A stretch of DNA of 57,380 nucleotides from Vampirovibrio sp041737375 (GCF_041737375.1 NZ_JBGSRV010000019.1:1-57380); one strand, 5' to 3'; positions 25,804 through 34,949 are shown, counted from the first letter of the stretch. The notes: generated by a model not told the origin, from the sequence alone. Translations and numbers: made by a program.

Positions 25804-27971
25804 GTGCGACGTGAAAGTCGCGTCCGTTATTGTCTCAACCGAACGAAAGGAGGTCAGAGAGACCGATTATTTCCTTAATCGTAGCCTACCGAAGCAGGCG
25901 GGGCTGGTAACGGCCTGGTCTGAAGCCTTCGGGACAATGTAGCCCTTTGTAAAAGAAGGAAACACTGTAAGGTGTTTTCAACGGCCACTAGTATCGTGTG
26001 GCCAGGGCGCTAGGCTGGATGGGAGGGTCAACTCAGGTGAACTGTCGCAAACCTCGTAAAGAAAGGCAAGCCAAAGATACTGACAGGCTTGGACCAAAAG
26101 GTACGTGGTCGGTTATCCGTCTTGGCAATACGGATACAGGAACAAGAGCGCCACCGGGGTAAAGGACAGGGCCTAATCCATCCGTGTAACTGACGCGGAA
26201 CACGGTAAACCCATATCGCTGCTTGTAAAAAGCAGGCTGACCGTAAGGAAGGCTGCTAGCGATGTGGGTAGAGGATACCGGAAAAAGCGAATGCCAAGTT
26301 GTAATGACTTGGATAGAGTCTGAAACATTGCCTCACGCGAAAGCGAGCCCACTTCCGGTAGGTCTTTCCGGGTGAAAGAATTTGGAGAATCTTTGCAGAA
26401 TGGAAAGCAAATGAACACGACAGTGTGTGCACCATCCCACCCAACCTCACTCTGGAATAGTATCGACTGGACCAGAGCGGAAGCTGCGGTGAAAAGACAA
26501 CAAATGCGTATCGCCCAGGCAACCAGGGACGGCAGATGGAACAAGGTGAAAGCCTTGCAACACTTGCTAACTTCCTCCTTCTACGGCAAAGTTCTTGCCG
26601 TGAAGCGAGTGACTGATAATCGTGGCAAAAACACGCCAGGAGTGGATAAAGTCACTTGGTCCAGCGCCACGGCTAAATGGAAAGCCATTGAATCGCTTCA
26701 GACACACGGCTACCGGGCCAAACCCTTACGCCAGGTGTATATCCCTAAAGCCAATGGAAAACGGAGACCGCTGGGTATCCCAACGATGAGAGACAGGGCC
26801 ATGCAGGCCTTATACCGGCTAGCCTTGGAACCTGTTGCGGAAACTAAAGCAGACCCTGATTCCTACGGTTTTCGGCCTGAGAGATGCACGGCTGACGCCA
26901 TTGCCGCATGTTTCAATATGTTTGCCAAGAAAAAGTCAGTCCAATGGGTACTTGAAGCAGACATTCAAGGCTGCTTCGACAATATCCACCACGCCTGGCT
27001 CCTGGAGCATATTCCGCTGGACAAACGAATCCTTCGACAATGGCTAAAAGCCGGTTATATTGAAACCGGAAGATGGCAGCCAACTCAAGCCGGAACACCT
27101 CAAGGTGGTATCATCTCACCACTCTTGGCGAACATGGCTTTGGATGGTTTGCAGAAAGAAATCGAATCGCGATTTCGGATTCCCTCCCGCAAAGAGCCCC
27201 GTTTTCGAGTGATCCGCTACGCGGATGACTTTATTGTGACGGGTCCTTCGCTAGCGACCTTGGAACAGGATGTTAAACCCGCCGTAGAAGCCTTTCTCAA
27301 GGCCCGTGGCTTGGAACTCTCACCCGAGAAAACCAAGATTACGCATATTGACGTGGGTTTTGACTTCTTGGGACAGAACGTGCGCAAGTACAGAGGGAAG
27401 CTGCTCATTAAACCGGCGTTGAAAAACCGGCGGGCTTTCTTGAACAATATCCGAGAAACTGTCCGGACCTTGCGACAGGCCAAGACGGAAACGGTCATTG
27501 AAGCCTTAAACCCGAAAATACTGGGTTGGGCCAATTACCACCGGCATATTGTGGCTAAGAAAGCATATCGCTTTGTCGATAATGTGATTTTCCATATCCT
27601 CAGACGCTGGGCAATCCGACGGCACCCCAACAAGAGTGCTGCCTGGGTTTTACGGAAATATTTCAAGAGCGTGGGAACACGCAATTGGGTATTCTCAGTG
27701 GTTGTGCAAGGAAAAGCCGGACTAAGGCGAATCAAATGCCTGCGACTCTCAACGGATGTGGCCATTCGGCGGCATATTAAAATCCGCTGTAGGGCTCACC
27801 CGTTTGACCCTGCTTTTACTTTATACTTCCAACAGCGCCAGTCACGAAAAACCAGAAGGTTACCGGCTCTCCCCAAAGAGAGTTTGTGAACGGCTTGAGC
27901 CGTATGCGGGGAAACTCGCACGTACGGTTCTTAGGGGGCGGGGGTGCAGCAATGCACCCTTGCTACCCGAC
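25804..27971 (+). mobile_element. Group II intron 2, with maturase gene
   Basis: The element starts GTGCGACG (25804) and ends CTACCCGAC (27971). Domain V is at 27897-27931 (GAGCCGTATGCGGGG ... TACGGTTCT), then a domain VI hairpin. It sits in the non-coding DNA after the terminator at 25751, flanked by TTTTTGATTACCA and TTTTTCCAAACTG, so no gene is broken. The 600 bp before the ORF are intron RNA. Ends and RT type differ from intron 1, so the two came from separate lineages. Confidence 0.88.
26411..27889 (+). CDS. ltrA: Group II intron reverse transcriptase/maturase (intron 2), no HNH domain
   Basis: The ATG at 26411 is preceded by GGAAAG; a 13-codon extension upstream is possible. RT motifs: NTPGVDKVTW, YIPKANGKRRPLGIPTMRDR, DPDSYGFRPERCTADAI, WVLEADIQGCFDNIHHAWLL, GTPQGGIISPLLANM and the catalytic RYADDF near residue 278. 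This is the chloroplast-like class, whose members usually end in a CxxC-containing HNH endonuclease. Here the protein stops shortly after RAHPFDPAFTLYFQQRQ, so the endonuclease domain is missing. Confidence 0.9.
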   Translation: MNTTVCAPSHPTSLWNSIDWTRAEAAVKRQQMRIAQATRDGRWNKVKALQHLLTSSFYGKVLAVKRVTDNRGKNTPGVDKVTWSSATAKWKAIESLQTHGYRAKPLRQVYIPKANGKRRPLGIPTMRDRAMQALYRLALEPVAETKADPDSYGFRPERCTADAIAACFNMFAKKKSVQWVLEADIQGCFDNIHHAWLLEHIPLDKRILRQWLKAGYIETGRWQPTQAGTPQGGIISPLLANMALDGLQKEIESRFRIPSRKEPRFRVIRYADDFIVTGPSLATLEQDVKPAVEAFLKARGLELSPEKTKITHIDVGFDFLGQNVRKYRGKLLIKPALKNRRAFLNNIRETVRTLRQAKTETVIEALNPKILGWANYHRHIVAKKAYRFVDNVIFHILRRWAIRRHPNKSAAWVLRKYFKSVGTRNWVFSVVVQGKAGLRRIKCLRLSTDVAIRRHIKIRCRAHPFDPAFTLYFQQRQSRKTRRLPALPKESL

Positions 27972-28041
27972 TTTTTCCAAACTGACCAACATCTCAAAAA
28001 TGACCAAAGCAAAATAAACCGGCTTATGCTACAGAGTCAGT

Positions 28042-28281
28042 ATGAACCAAGCGTTTCGTTTTTTAATCACAGCAATGATTGCCCTGATCCTGTTTATAGG
28101 ACAGGGGTTAGCTGCGTTTTCAGCCGAGAAAATGGCTTGCTGTCAGCACAATTTTTTGAAGGGGATTAAACCAATCCAACCCCTCTCATCGGAAGTTCAA
28201 GCTTGCTTTTGCGATACCGATGGCAAACAGGCTTTGGCCAATGACGCTTACCCCGCTCAATCTCTGAGTCATCAAGAATAA
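28042..28281 (+). CDS. Small exported Cys-containing protein
   Basis: The 79-residue product has a clear signal peptide (FLITAMIALILFIGQGLAAF, then SAEK). The mature part is short, with CCQHN and CFCD, possible metal ligands or disulphide pairs. I recognise no family. It opens the metal-homeostasis region, which makes a role in metal handling in the periplasm possible but unproven. No strong ribosome binding site is visible. Confidence 0.45.
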   Translation: MNQAFRFLITAMIALILFIGQGLAAFSAEKMACCQHNFLKGIKPIQPLSSEVQACFCDTDGKQALANDAYPAQSLSHQE

Positions 28282-28301
28282 TAAGGTTATTGATTTCTAA
28301 T

Positions 28302-29447
28302 TTAAATATAAGAGAGCCATTTTTTTCCTGATTTAGCCTTTATCTCAGTAAACCATATAACCAGAGGATAAGTTGCCAGCAGCGTTAATCCTGTAATGAG
28401 CCAAACCATCCCAATATGAGGAACACTGTATTTTACTCCATCTGGTATGGTCAGGAAAAACCGGGTTATATGGCAGGCAGCATGCAAAACATACAAATGA
28501 ATAATGTAATAAAACATGGGAACACGCCCAAATTTTAATAAAATATTGCCGACCATTCCCGCCGACGTTTCAAAATAGCGCAACAGTAATAACGCTGGGC
28601 CTAGAGCCATAAGGCTAAACAGGAAAGAGGGCGGGTACTTGGTAAGATTCAAAAACGACATGACTGTTTGTACGGGGCTTTGTGGACTGATTACAAATGG
28701 ATTCAATTCGCCATAAACGTTTGTGGCCCTCAAGCAAACAAAAAGGCCAATTAAGCCCAGGCCCGTCCATGTAAGTAACGATTGACGTTTTTGAGGTGAG
28801 AAATCGGGCGTAAACAGCTTTCCTGCCCAATAACCCAATGCGATAATTCCAATCCAAGGCAGAAGCGGATACGAGGTTCTGACTTGTAAGTAATCCGTTA
28901 GGGGCATCCAATTTCGGTGGTAAAGGATAGACCAGAGCGTATTGGCAAAACTTCCATCGGGAAAAATCAATTCAGGAAGCAGGTGTTGAGCCATCACTAA
29001 AGCCAATGCGATTCCAACCATCGCCAGCACGGGTAGCCATATTAGCCCGGCCAAGCAAATCATACTGAGGCCTATCACCCAAATGACCTGAAGGTAAAGC
29101 TTTTCAGGTGGAAAAGTAAAACTCCAAGCGAAATTAATAACAGTAACTTCCAGCAGAATCAAAATCAAACCTCTTTTTAAAAGGTGGAATGAGAGTGCTT
29201 GCTTGGTAATGCCTGTTTTTCTGCCATATAAATAAGCCGATACACCGGCCAGAAAAACAAAGGTGGGGGCGCAAAAATGGGCAATCCACCGGCTTAAAAA
29301 GACCTCCCAGGGCACGACTGAAAGATCCATGGGATCTGCAATCGGAATCGCTTTGAAGAAAAACTCACGGGCATGATCTACAGTCATTATGGCGATTACC
29401 AGCCCCCGCAAAATATCAATGCTTAAAAACCGGTTATTGGGCTGCAT
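28302..29447 (-). CDS. DUF1624/YeiB-type membrane protein (acyltransferase-like)
   Basis: The 381-residue protein begins NNRFLSIDILRGLVIAIMTVDHAREFFF, the R-x-x-S-I-D-x-L-R-G-x-x-I-x-x-M-x-x-D-H-x-R pattern of DUF1624 and heparan-glucosaminide N-acetyltransferase-like proteins. It has about ten membrane helices; HFCAPTFVFLAGVSAYL is also typical. Substrate unknown. It follows the WD40 gene on the same strand after 81 bp and may be the last gene of that operon. Confidence 0.8.
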   Translation of the reverse strand: MQPNNRFLSIDILRGLVIAIMTVDHAREFFFKAIPIADPMDLSVVPWEVFLSRWIAHFCAPTFVFLAGVSAYLYGRKTGITKQALSFHLLKRGLILILLEVTVINFAWSFTFPPEKLYLQVIWVIGLSMICLAGLIWLPVLAMVGIALALVMAQHLLPELIFPDGSFANTLWSILYHRNWMPLTDYLQVRTSYPLLPWIGIIALGYWAGKLFTPDFSPQKRQSLLTWTGLGLIGLFVCLRATNVYGELNPFVISPQSPVQTVMSFLNLTKYPPSFLFSLMALGPALLLLRYFETSAGMVGNILLKFGRVPMFYYIIHLYVLHAACHITRFFLTIPDGVKYSVPHIGMVWLITGLTLLATYPLVIWFTEIKAKSGKKWLSYI

Positions 29448-29528
29448 TCCAAAACCTCAACAAAAAACAATTAAACTTTGATTCAGTGACAAATGTGAGT
29501 TCAGTTTGATAACGATAGCCGGGATTTC

Positions 29529-30584
29529 CTATTGGCTTTCCCAGCCTTTAATACAGCCATCAGCATCGCCTGCGATTAACATGTTGTCGTCTGAACTCCA
29601 TGCTAATTGACTAATTTCAGCCTCATGCTGAGCGATTTCCAGCGGCACCTCAATCATTCTGGGATGCCAAAGAAAGATTTTGCCGTCCTGACAACCGCTG
29701 GCCAGCATATCGCCTTGATGCTGGAAGGCCAGCGCCATGATCAATTCCACATGGGCTGAAAGAAGCAAAGGGGTTGTTCCGGCCGGGCCTTTGCCGGAGA
29801 AGTTCCATAGGGTCACATCCTGGCTCCCGCCGGTCGCCAACAAACGACTGTGGCGATCCCAGGCTTGCACGGTGGGCTTCACCGGATAACCTGGCATCTG
29901 GACGTCCTGCCCGTTTTTCGCTTCCCAAACATGAACGGTGGAATCCTGAGTGGCGCTGGCGATAAACTGACCATCAGGACTCCAGAACAGCCTTAAGCTT
30001 GAGCCCTTCCATTGGAATTTACGGACAGGTTTTGACGCGTCCAGCTTGAAACGTCGCAATCCATTGTAACTGGTGGTCGCCAACTGATCTTTCAAAACCG
30101 GGTGCCAACCCAATCCGGCAATGGTGCTGTCATGGGGTTCAAACGCTTGCACCAGTTCACCAGTAGAATTCCAGATTTTAAGGGCTTTCCCGGCAGCAGT
30201 GGCCAAAAGCGATTGATGCGGGGACCAGGCCAACAAGTCAACCCAGGGCGCACCACCATCGCATTCGGCAATGATCTCATACGTTTGAGCATCATAAATA
30301 CGCGCTTTGCCATCCTGTCCACCGGTAGCGAAATACTGACCATCCTGCGACCAGCCGCCGCAGAGCATTCCCAGTTGATGGGCCTGCCACCGCTTGAGAA
30401 GGTCTCCCGTGGCACCCTGAATCAGCAGGGCTTCTCCACTGGCTGAGCCAGCTAAGATGCAAAGGCTTTCGCTTAGCGCTTTGGGAGAGTGTGCCATGGT
30501 ATTGACGTAATCATCCAGATTAACAGACCAAACTTGTTTGAGCCGTTTTACTTGGATGCCAGTTGGGGGGCTTTGGCTAGACAT
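29529..30584 (-). CDS. WD40 repeat protein linked to the COG0523 GTPase
   Basis: This 351-residue protein is a single beta-propeller of about seven WD40 blades, visible as GH/WD-like pairs: GWSQDGQYFATGGQDGKARI, AWSPHQSLLATAAGKALKIW, WSPDGQFIASATQDSTVHVW, AFQHQGDMLASGCQDGKIFL, AWSSDDNMLIAGDADGCIKG. No signal peptide, so probably cytoplasmic. Its start overlaps the GTPase gene by 37 bp, so the two are translated together, which suggests a scaffold for the metallochaperone. Confidence 0.85.
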   Translation of the reverse strand: MSSQSPPTGIQVKRLKQVWSVNLDDYVNTMAHSPKALSESLCILAGSASGEALLIQGATGDLLKRWQAHQLGMLCGGWSQDGQYFATGGQDGKARIYDAQTYEIIAECDGGAPWVDLLAWSPHQSLLATAAGKALKIWNSTGELVQAFEPHDSTIAGLGWHPVLKDQLATTSYNGLRRFKLDASKPVRKFQWKGSSLRLFWSPDGQFIASATQDSTVHVWEAKNGQDVQMPGYPVKPTVQAWDRHSRLLATGGSQDVTLWNFSGKGPAGTTPLLLSAHVELIMALAFQHQGDMLASGCQDGKIFLWHPRMIEVPLEIAQHEAEISQLAWSSDDNMLIAGDADGCIKGWESQ

Positions 30585-31951
30585 GCTTTAAATCCTTGCA
30601 CTAATTCACTACGGTTTAAATTGCGCCCGATAAACACCAGTTGGTTTGTTCGGGACTCGTTTTCATTCCAGGGCCGATCCGGTTGCCCGTCAAACAGCAT
30701 GTGGACACCTTGAAACACAAAACGGCGATCTTCGCCTTGAATATTCAAAATGCCTTTCATGCGAAAAATATCGACGCCCTTTTCCCGTAGTAACGTTCCC
30801 ATCCAGGCATTCAACAACTTGGAATTTAACTCCCCCGCAATTTCAAGGCCCACGGAAGTAACCGAATTGTCATGCTCATGACCAGGGTTAAATAACAGTT
30901 CAAGGGTTGGATCGACTCCCTCATTTTGGCTATTCACCATATTCATGGCAAATTCAATCGGCTGATGCTGCGTAAACAAAGCATAGGTGCCCGGTTCCTC
31001 CACCCGCATGTTGAACTTTTTAGAGCCGGGTTGCGCCAGTTCCAGCGTCAGTAATTGTCCGGCGGGTTTAAAGGTATCCTCTCCGGGTTTAACGCGAAGT
31101 GGCGGCTCCGAAAAGCGATGGGCAATCTCTTCCTGAATGGCGCGAATGGCTTCTTCACCGGCTCCTTCCACTTTGAGGGTCATCAGGTTCATAGTGGGGT
31201 CTGGCCCCTCTTCCAATTGAAATTGATAATAATCGGGTTTTAACTCGTATAAACCCGCCCATTCAAAGGGATATTCGGTTTCCAGAAAAGTAGGGCGAAC
31301 CGTTAAGGCTCGATCCAGCGCAAAGCCACCCACTTCCAAAATTTTCTCCATCTCAACCGCGGCATCCTGAGTTTGATAGATTTTAGCCATGGCGTTCATG
31401 GCGCGAATGCGGGCTTCCAGTTGCACCAATTCATCCGGGGTGACCAAATCCACCTTGTTCAGCAGAATCACATCGGCAAAGGCAATCTGCTCTTTGCATT
31501 CCATGCTGGTATCAATATGCTGCCAGACATGCTTGGCGTCTACCAGAGTAACGATTCCATCCAGACGAAGCAGCGCCTTGATTTCATCATCCACGAAGAA
31601 AGTTTGGGCCACAGGAGCCGGATCGGCCAAGCCGGTGGTTTCGACCAGAATATAATCAAACTGGTTTTTGCGGCGCATCAGGTTTCCGAGGATGCGAATT
31701 AAATCGCCTCGCACGGTGCAACAGATGCACCCATTGTTCATTTCAAAAATTTCTTCTTCCGCGTTAATGACCAAAGCGTCATCAATGCCGATTTCCCCGA
31801 ATTCATTTTCAATGACGGCAATACGCTTACCGTGATTTTCACTTAAAATGCGGTTCATCAACGTGGTTTTGCCAGAGCCTAAAAAGCCGGTCAGAATCGT
31901 CACGGGAATTCGTTTGTCGCTGGAAATAGGGAGATCACTATTAAGCGTCAT
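30548..31951 (-). CDS. COG0523 (G3E) GTPase, putative zinc/cobalt metallochaperone 1
   Basis: 467 residues. Walker A GFLGSGKTT is at 22-30, the metal motif GCICC at 74-78, switch ETTGLADPAP, and NKVDL as the guanine-specificity motif; the C-terminal CobW_C region begins near residue 340. COG0523 proteins deliver zinc or cobalt to client enzymes under scarcity. A strong AGGAGG site precedes the ATG, which lies inside the end of a 32-codon ORF. It is in one operon with the Fur-type regulator and the CbiMN/QO transporter. Confidence 0.92.
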   Translation of the reverse strand: MTLNSDLPISSDKRIPVTILTGFLGSGKTTLMNRILSENHGKRIAVIENEFGEIGIDDALVINAEEEIFEMNNGCICCTVRGDLIRILGNLMRRKNQFDYILVETTGLADPAPVAQTFFVDDEIKALLRLDGIVTLVDAKHVWQHIDTSMECKEQIAFADVILLNKVDLVTPDELVQLEARIRAMNAMAKIYQTQDAAVEMEKILEVGGFALDRALTVRPTFLETEYPFEWAGLYELKPDYYQFQLEEGPDPTMNLMTLKVEGAGEEAIRAIQEEIAHRFSEPPLRVKPGEDTFKPAGQLLTLELAQPGSKKFNMRVEEPGTYALFTQHQPIEFAMNMVNSQNEGVDPTLELLFNPGHEHDNSVTSVGLEIAGELNSKLLNAWMGTLLREKGVDIFRMKGILNIQGEDRRFVFQGVHMLFDGQPDRPWNENESRTNQLVFIGRNLNRSELVQGFKACLAKAPQLASK

Positions 31952-32039
31952 GGGATACCTCCTGAGGGGTTACAGTCAATTGCGGGCACAGTTTTTCAAG
32001 ATCGTTATAAACGATGGGCTTGGTCAAAAGTTCAAACAT
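31941..32039 (-). CDS. Small ORF (32 aa) overlapping the COG0523 start
   Basis: The ATG at 32039 is preceded by AAAGG with 8-nt spacing; the frame encodes MFELLTKPIVYNDLEKLCPQ and ends VTPQEVSHDA, stopping at 31941 after the COG0523 ATG. It fills the otherwise empty gap between the transporter and the GTPase. It could be a real microprotein or a leader for translational coupling. Confidence 0.4.
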   Translation of the reverse strand: MFELLTKPIVYNDLEKLCPQLTVTPQEVSHDA

Positions 32040-32078
32040 GGTTGCGCCTTTCATACTCTTGATTTAACTGGATATTAC

Positions 32079-33452
32079 TTACTCTTCAGGCAGCAAGCCC
32101 GCTTGCGCCAAGCTTGCTGGTTTCAATCCTTCTGTCCGGCGGCCATCAAATATTTTTTGGCCATTGCGTAATAGAACGGTTCTTTGAATCTGAGTGGGTA
32201 ACTGTTGCCATTCATGCGTGACCCAAATGACCGCAATTTTGCGGTGGTGGGTCACGGTTTCCAAAACCCGAATTAACTGGCTGGCAGCTACTGGGTCTAA
32301 GCCACTGGTCGGCTCATCGCAAAGCAACAATTCTGGCTCAACGACCAGGGCCGAGGCAAAAGCCACCCGCTTTTGCTCTCCAAAGCTGAGTTGTTGGATG
32401 GATCGGTGGGCCAGATGAGCAATCCCCAAAGCTTCCAACAAATGATAAGACCGCTCACAGGCTTCCTGTTCAGAGACGGCTCTTTGTTTAAGGCCCCAAA
32501 TCATATCCTCCAAAGGCGTAGAACCTAATAATTGCTCAGAAGGCTCTTGGCCAACCAGGGCAATCCGGGGGTCTACCCGTTTCAAAAGGACACTGCCTTT
32601 CATTTCCGTATCAAATCGGGTCACTACACCTTGGGTGGGCTGATATAACCCGGCAGCGGTTTTAAGTAAAGTGCTTTTACCCGAACCGTTTGGGCCTAAT
32701 ACGGCTATCCATTCACTGGCTTCCAAGGTCAATGAAAAATTGGTTAAGGCTTGTGGTGCGGTTGTATGTGGATTCAAACTGACAGAGACATTCTCAAAGC
32801 GGAGCTCCGTTTTTGGTTGGATAGGCAGGACTTCAATACGCTCTAAGTCGTCAGGATAAGCGCGTAACGTGCGATTGTCTTCCGCGCAAACAGCCTGATC
32901 ATAAGCCTGGCTAGAGGCGCTGGCCAACAATAAACCCAGATTGGACACCTTGTTTTTAGTGTCTCCCCCAAAACCACCCCGGAGGGTCAAGGTGGCGTAG
33001 ATTTGCTCCAGGGAGTGAAATGCAGCAAGGCCACTGTTGATCATTTGATCCGCAAACTCAACCAGCAATTCAGGACAATGGAGATTTCGTAAAAATCGCT
33101 TGAGTTCCGGCCAACTGGCTTGGCTGCCGAACCACAGCCCCCAACAAAGCCCGATGTTTAAATGTAGACTCAACAAGATAGCCCGATGAAAATCCTGCGT
33201 CCAATAACCCATTAAAACGGTCAAGAGAGCGATAAAACTTTGACTTCCCAGCCAAAGCCAAAACCGTTCTTTCAGGCCAGTGGCGCAAATCAAGCTGGTA
33301 ATGCCAGTCAACATCAAGGGAACCAAGACCAGAAGCTCTTGGTTCAATCCATTGATTACCAGCACAACGCCCAGCAAGAAAACACTTCCCGCCACGGGCA
33401 ATCGGCTTGGACGGGCATCCTGAAACAGGGTGTCAACGGGTTCAAGATGCAT
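32079..33452 (-). CDS. Fused CbiQ-CbiO: ECF transporter membrane and ATPase components
   Basis: 457 residues with two parts. The first 210 carry four to five membrane helices and a CbiQ coupling region (LEQIYATLTLRGGF, the A-rich/RG motif near 150). From about 213 an ABC ATPase follows: Walker A GPNGSGKST (about 254), Q-loop VGQEPSEQL, signature LSFGEQKR (about 355), Walker B LLLCDEPTSGLD and switch WVTHEW. CbiQ and CbiO are normally separate proteins. It overlaps cbiM by 11 bp. Confidence 0.9.
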   Translation of the reverse strand: MHLEPVDTLFQDARPSRLPVAGSVFLLGVVLVINGLNQELLVLVPLMLTGITSLICATGLKERFWLWLGSQSFIALLTVLMGYWTQDFHRAILLSLHLNIGLCWGLWFGSQASWPELKRFLRNLHCPELLVEFADQMINSGLAAFHSLEQIYATLTLRGGFGGDTKNKVSNLGLLLASASSQAYDQAVCAEDNRTLRAYPDDLERIEVLPIQPKTELRFENVSVSLNPHTTAPQALTNFSLTLEASEWIAVLGPNGSGKSTLLKTAAGLYQPTQGVVTRFDTEMKGSVLLKRVDPRIALVGQEPSEQLLGSTPLEDMIWGLKQRAVSEQEACERSYHLLEALGIAHLAHRSIQQLSFGEQKRVAFASALVVEPELLLCDEPTSGLDPVAASQLIRVLETVTHHRKIAVIWVTHEWQQLPTQIQRTVLLRNGQKIFDGRRTEGLKPASLAQAGLLPEE

Positions 33453-34392
33453 GGCTGTTTTCCTTTTTGCAGCCCTGGAGCTTGCTCCAGTTCAGGCCCG
33501 TCAAAAGTCCCGCCAAAAATCCACCCAGAAAGAAGACGGTCAAAGCCAATTCACCTTGCGTCAAATCAATCCAGGGAGCCATGTTACTAACACCTGCCTG
33601 AATCGCAGCCTGTTCCAAAACAGTTTCATCCAGCCCGGAAAAAGCGGCTCCGAAAGCAAGCGGAGAAAAACCAAATAAAAGCAAAGTTAAACCAGCAATG
33701 GTGCCAACTGTTTTTATCTGAACATTGGATGGTTGAGTCAACCCTTTCAAACCGTTAAAAGCGGGCAGTTTTTTCTGAAGAAACGCGATGAAATAGGCGC
33801 TCAGCAAACCTTCCAAAATCGCCAGAGGGATTTGCGCGGGGGCGAACCCCAAAGCAATTCGAGAAAACCAGAAGTAAAAACCCTGTTGCCCTGATAATGC
33901 CTGACCCACAATAACCGCATCCAGCAAATAAACCGATAAATCACCCAGAAAACAGGCCAGCGCAATGGAAATCCATTGAGGTAGGGAGCAACGCTTTAAC
34001 CCTGTAAATACGCCAATGGCTATCAAAGGCCCGGTGACCGCCAGCGTCAAAATATTCGCGCCCAAGGTGGTGATACCTCCGTGGGCAAAAAACAGGGCTT
34101 GAATAAGTAGCGCCAGAGCTGTAGGCAGTACCACCCGCCAAAAACCTAATAAAATCCCAAGTACAGGGGTGGCGCACATATGGGAAGTCACCCCTAGCAT
34201 TGGAACTGGCAGTGGGAAAAGTGTAATGGCGAAAATCAAGGCACCCGCCAGATTTTGCAAGGCTTTTTCCTCACTCGTGCCATATTTCAGGAGCTTTTGC
34301 AGTTTTTGAAAACTTATTATCAGAAGTGGGGAGCTTAATGCGCCATAGACTAAGGCTTGAGGGAGTGGCAGCATGCCTTCGGCAATATGCAT
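33442..34392 (-). CDS. CbiM-CbiN fusion, cobalt/nickel-type ECF substrate component
   Basis: The 316-residue protein starts MHIAEGMLP, the CbiM/NikM N-terminus whose His2 and free amino group bind the metal. The LFPLPVPMLGVTSHMCATPVLG region with its conserved histidine follows. After the CbiM helices, a C-terminal extension from about 235 (VGTIAGLTLLLFGFSPLAFG ... DETVLEQAA) with two helices resembles CbiN/NikN. Metal may be cobalt or nickel, or zinc given the setting. Expressed with the Fur-type regulator upstream. Confidence 0.88.
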   Translation of the reverse strand: MHIAEGMLPLPQALVYGALSSPLLIISFQKLQKLLKYGTSEEKALQNLAGALIFAITLFPLPVPMLGVTSHMCATPVLGILLGFWRVVLPTALALLIQALFFAHGGITTLGANILTLAVTGPLIAIGVFTGLKRCSLPQWISIALACFLGDLSVYLLDAVIVGQALSGQQGFYFWFSRIALGFAPAQIPLAILEGLLSAYFIAFLQKKLPAFNGLKGLTQPSNVQIKTVGTIAGLTLLLFGFSPLAFGAAFSGLDETVLEQAAIQAGVSNMAPWIDLTQGELALTVFFLGGFLAGLLTGLNWSKLQGCKKENSHAS

Positions 34393-34410
34393 GAATAAAA
34401 TTCCTTTGTT

Positions 34411-34854
34411 TTAGAAGCTTTGAACTGAAAGGGGAACGTCGCATTCCTGTTTTTCGAGATTGCAGCGGTCGCAAAGACCAAACACGTTAAAGTTGCTGTA
34501 ATGAACCTGAAACGCCTCTCCTAACTGCTCCGACACCAAGGATTCCCAAGGAGAGAGAGCAGGAAATGCTAAAATCCGAACCCGGTTACAATCCGTGCAA
34601 ACAAAGTGCGCCTGTTGGTTTCCGGGTTGCCTGAGGCTATAGCTGGCCTGATTTTCATTAAAATAGAGGGGTTTGATCAACCCGGCTTTTTGCAGGAGGT
34701 GAACCGAGCGGTACACACTGCTCATGCTGACTTCCCGTAAGGTGGACGGGCGATTCAACCAGTCATAAACTTGCTGAACCGTTGCATGGCTCAGATAGTG
34801 CAAGGCATCTAGTACCAAAGGCAAGGAGCGGTTTTTACGGCGAAGAGTCTGCAT
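34411..34854 (-). CDS. Fur-family metal-responsive regulator 1
   Basis: 147 residues: winged helix (VQQVYDWLNRPSTLREVSMS SVYRSVHLLQKAGLI, helix 4 contacts DNA) and a dimerisation domain with HFVCTDCNRV, FNVFGLCDRC, the two CxxC pairs of the structural zinc site. It heads the cbi/COG0523 operon, the usual position of an autoregulating sensor. A Fur-type box lies 20 bp upstream and a TTGCAAC element lies further up. Which metal it senses cannot be read from the sequence. Confidence 0.88.
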   Translation of the reverse strand: MQTLRRKNRSLPLVLDALHYLSHATVQQVYDWLNRPSTLREVSMSSVYRSVHLLQKAGLIKPLYFNENQASYSLRQPGNQQAHFVCTDCNRVRILAFPALSPWESLVSEQLGEAFQVHYSNFNVFGLCDRCNLEKQECDVPLSVQSF

Positions 34855-34873
34855 TGCTCCAATCCACTAAATC

Positions 34874-34892
34874 GACAATGATAATCATTTTC
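34874..34892 (-). promoter_or_regulatory. Fur-box-like operator
   Basis: GACAATGATAATCATTTTC matches the classical Fur box GATAATGATAATCATTATC at 17 of 19 positions. It is 20 bp upstream of the regulator gene start. Confidence 0.7.
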
Positions 34893-34928
34893 AAAGCTGT
34901 GTGAGTAGAATAGCACCTACATTTAATA

Positions 34929-34945
34929 TTGCAACATTATTGCTT
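34929..34945. promoter_or_regulatory. TTGCAAC element A (putative Zur-type operator)
   Basis: TTGCAACATTATTGCTT, 15 of 17 identical to the element at 43024. It lies 75 bp upstream of the Fur-family gene and just past the end of the gene at 34950. Confidence 0.55.
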
Positions 34946-34949
34946 ATGC

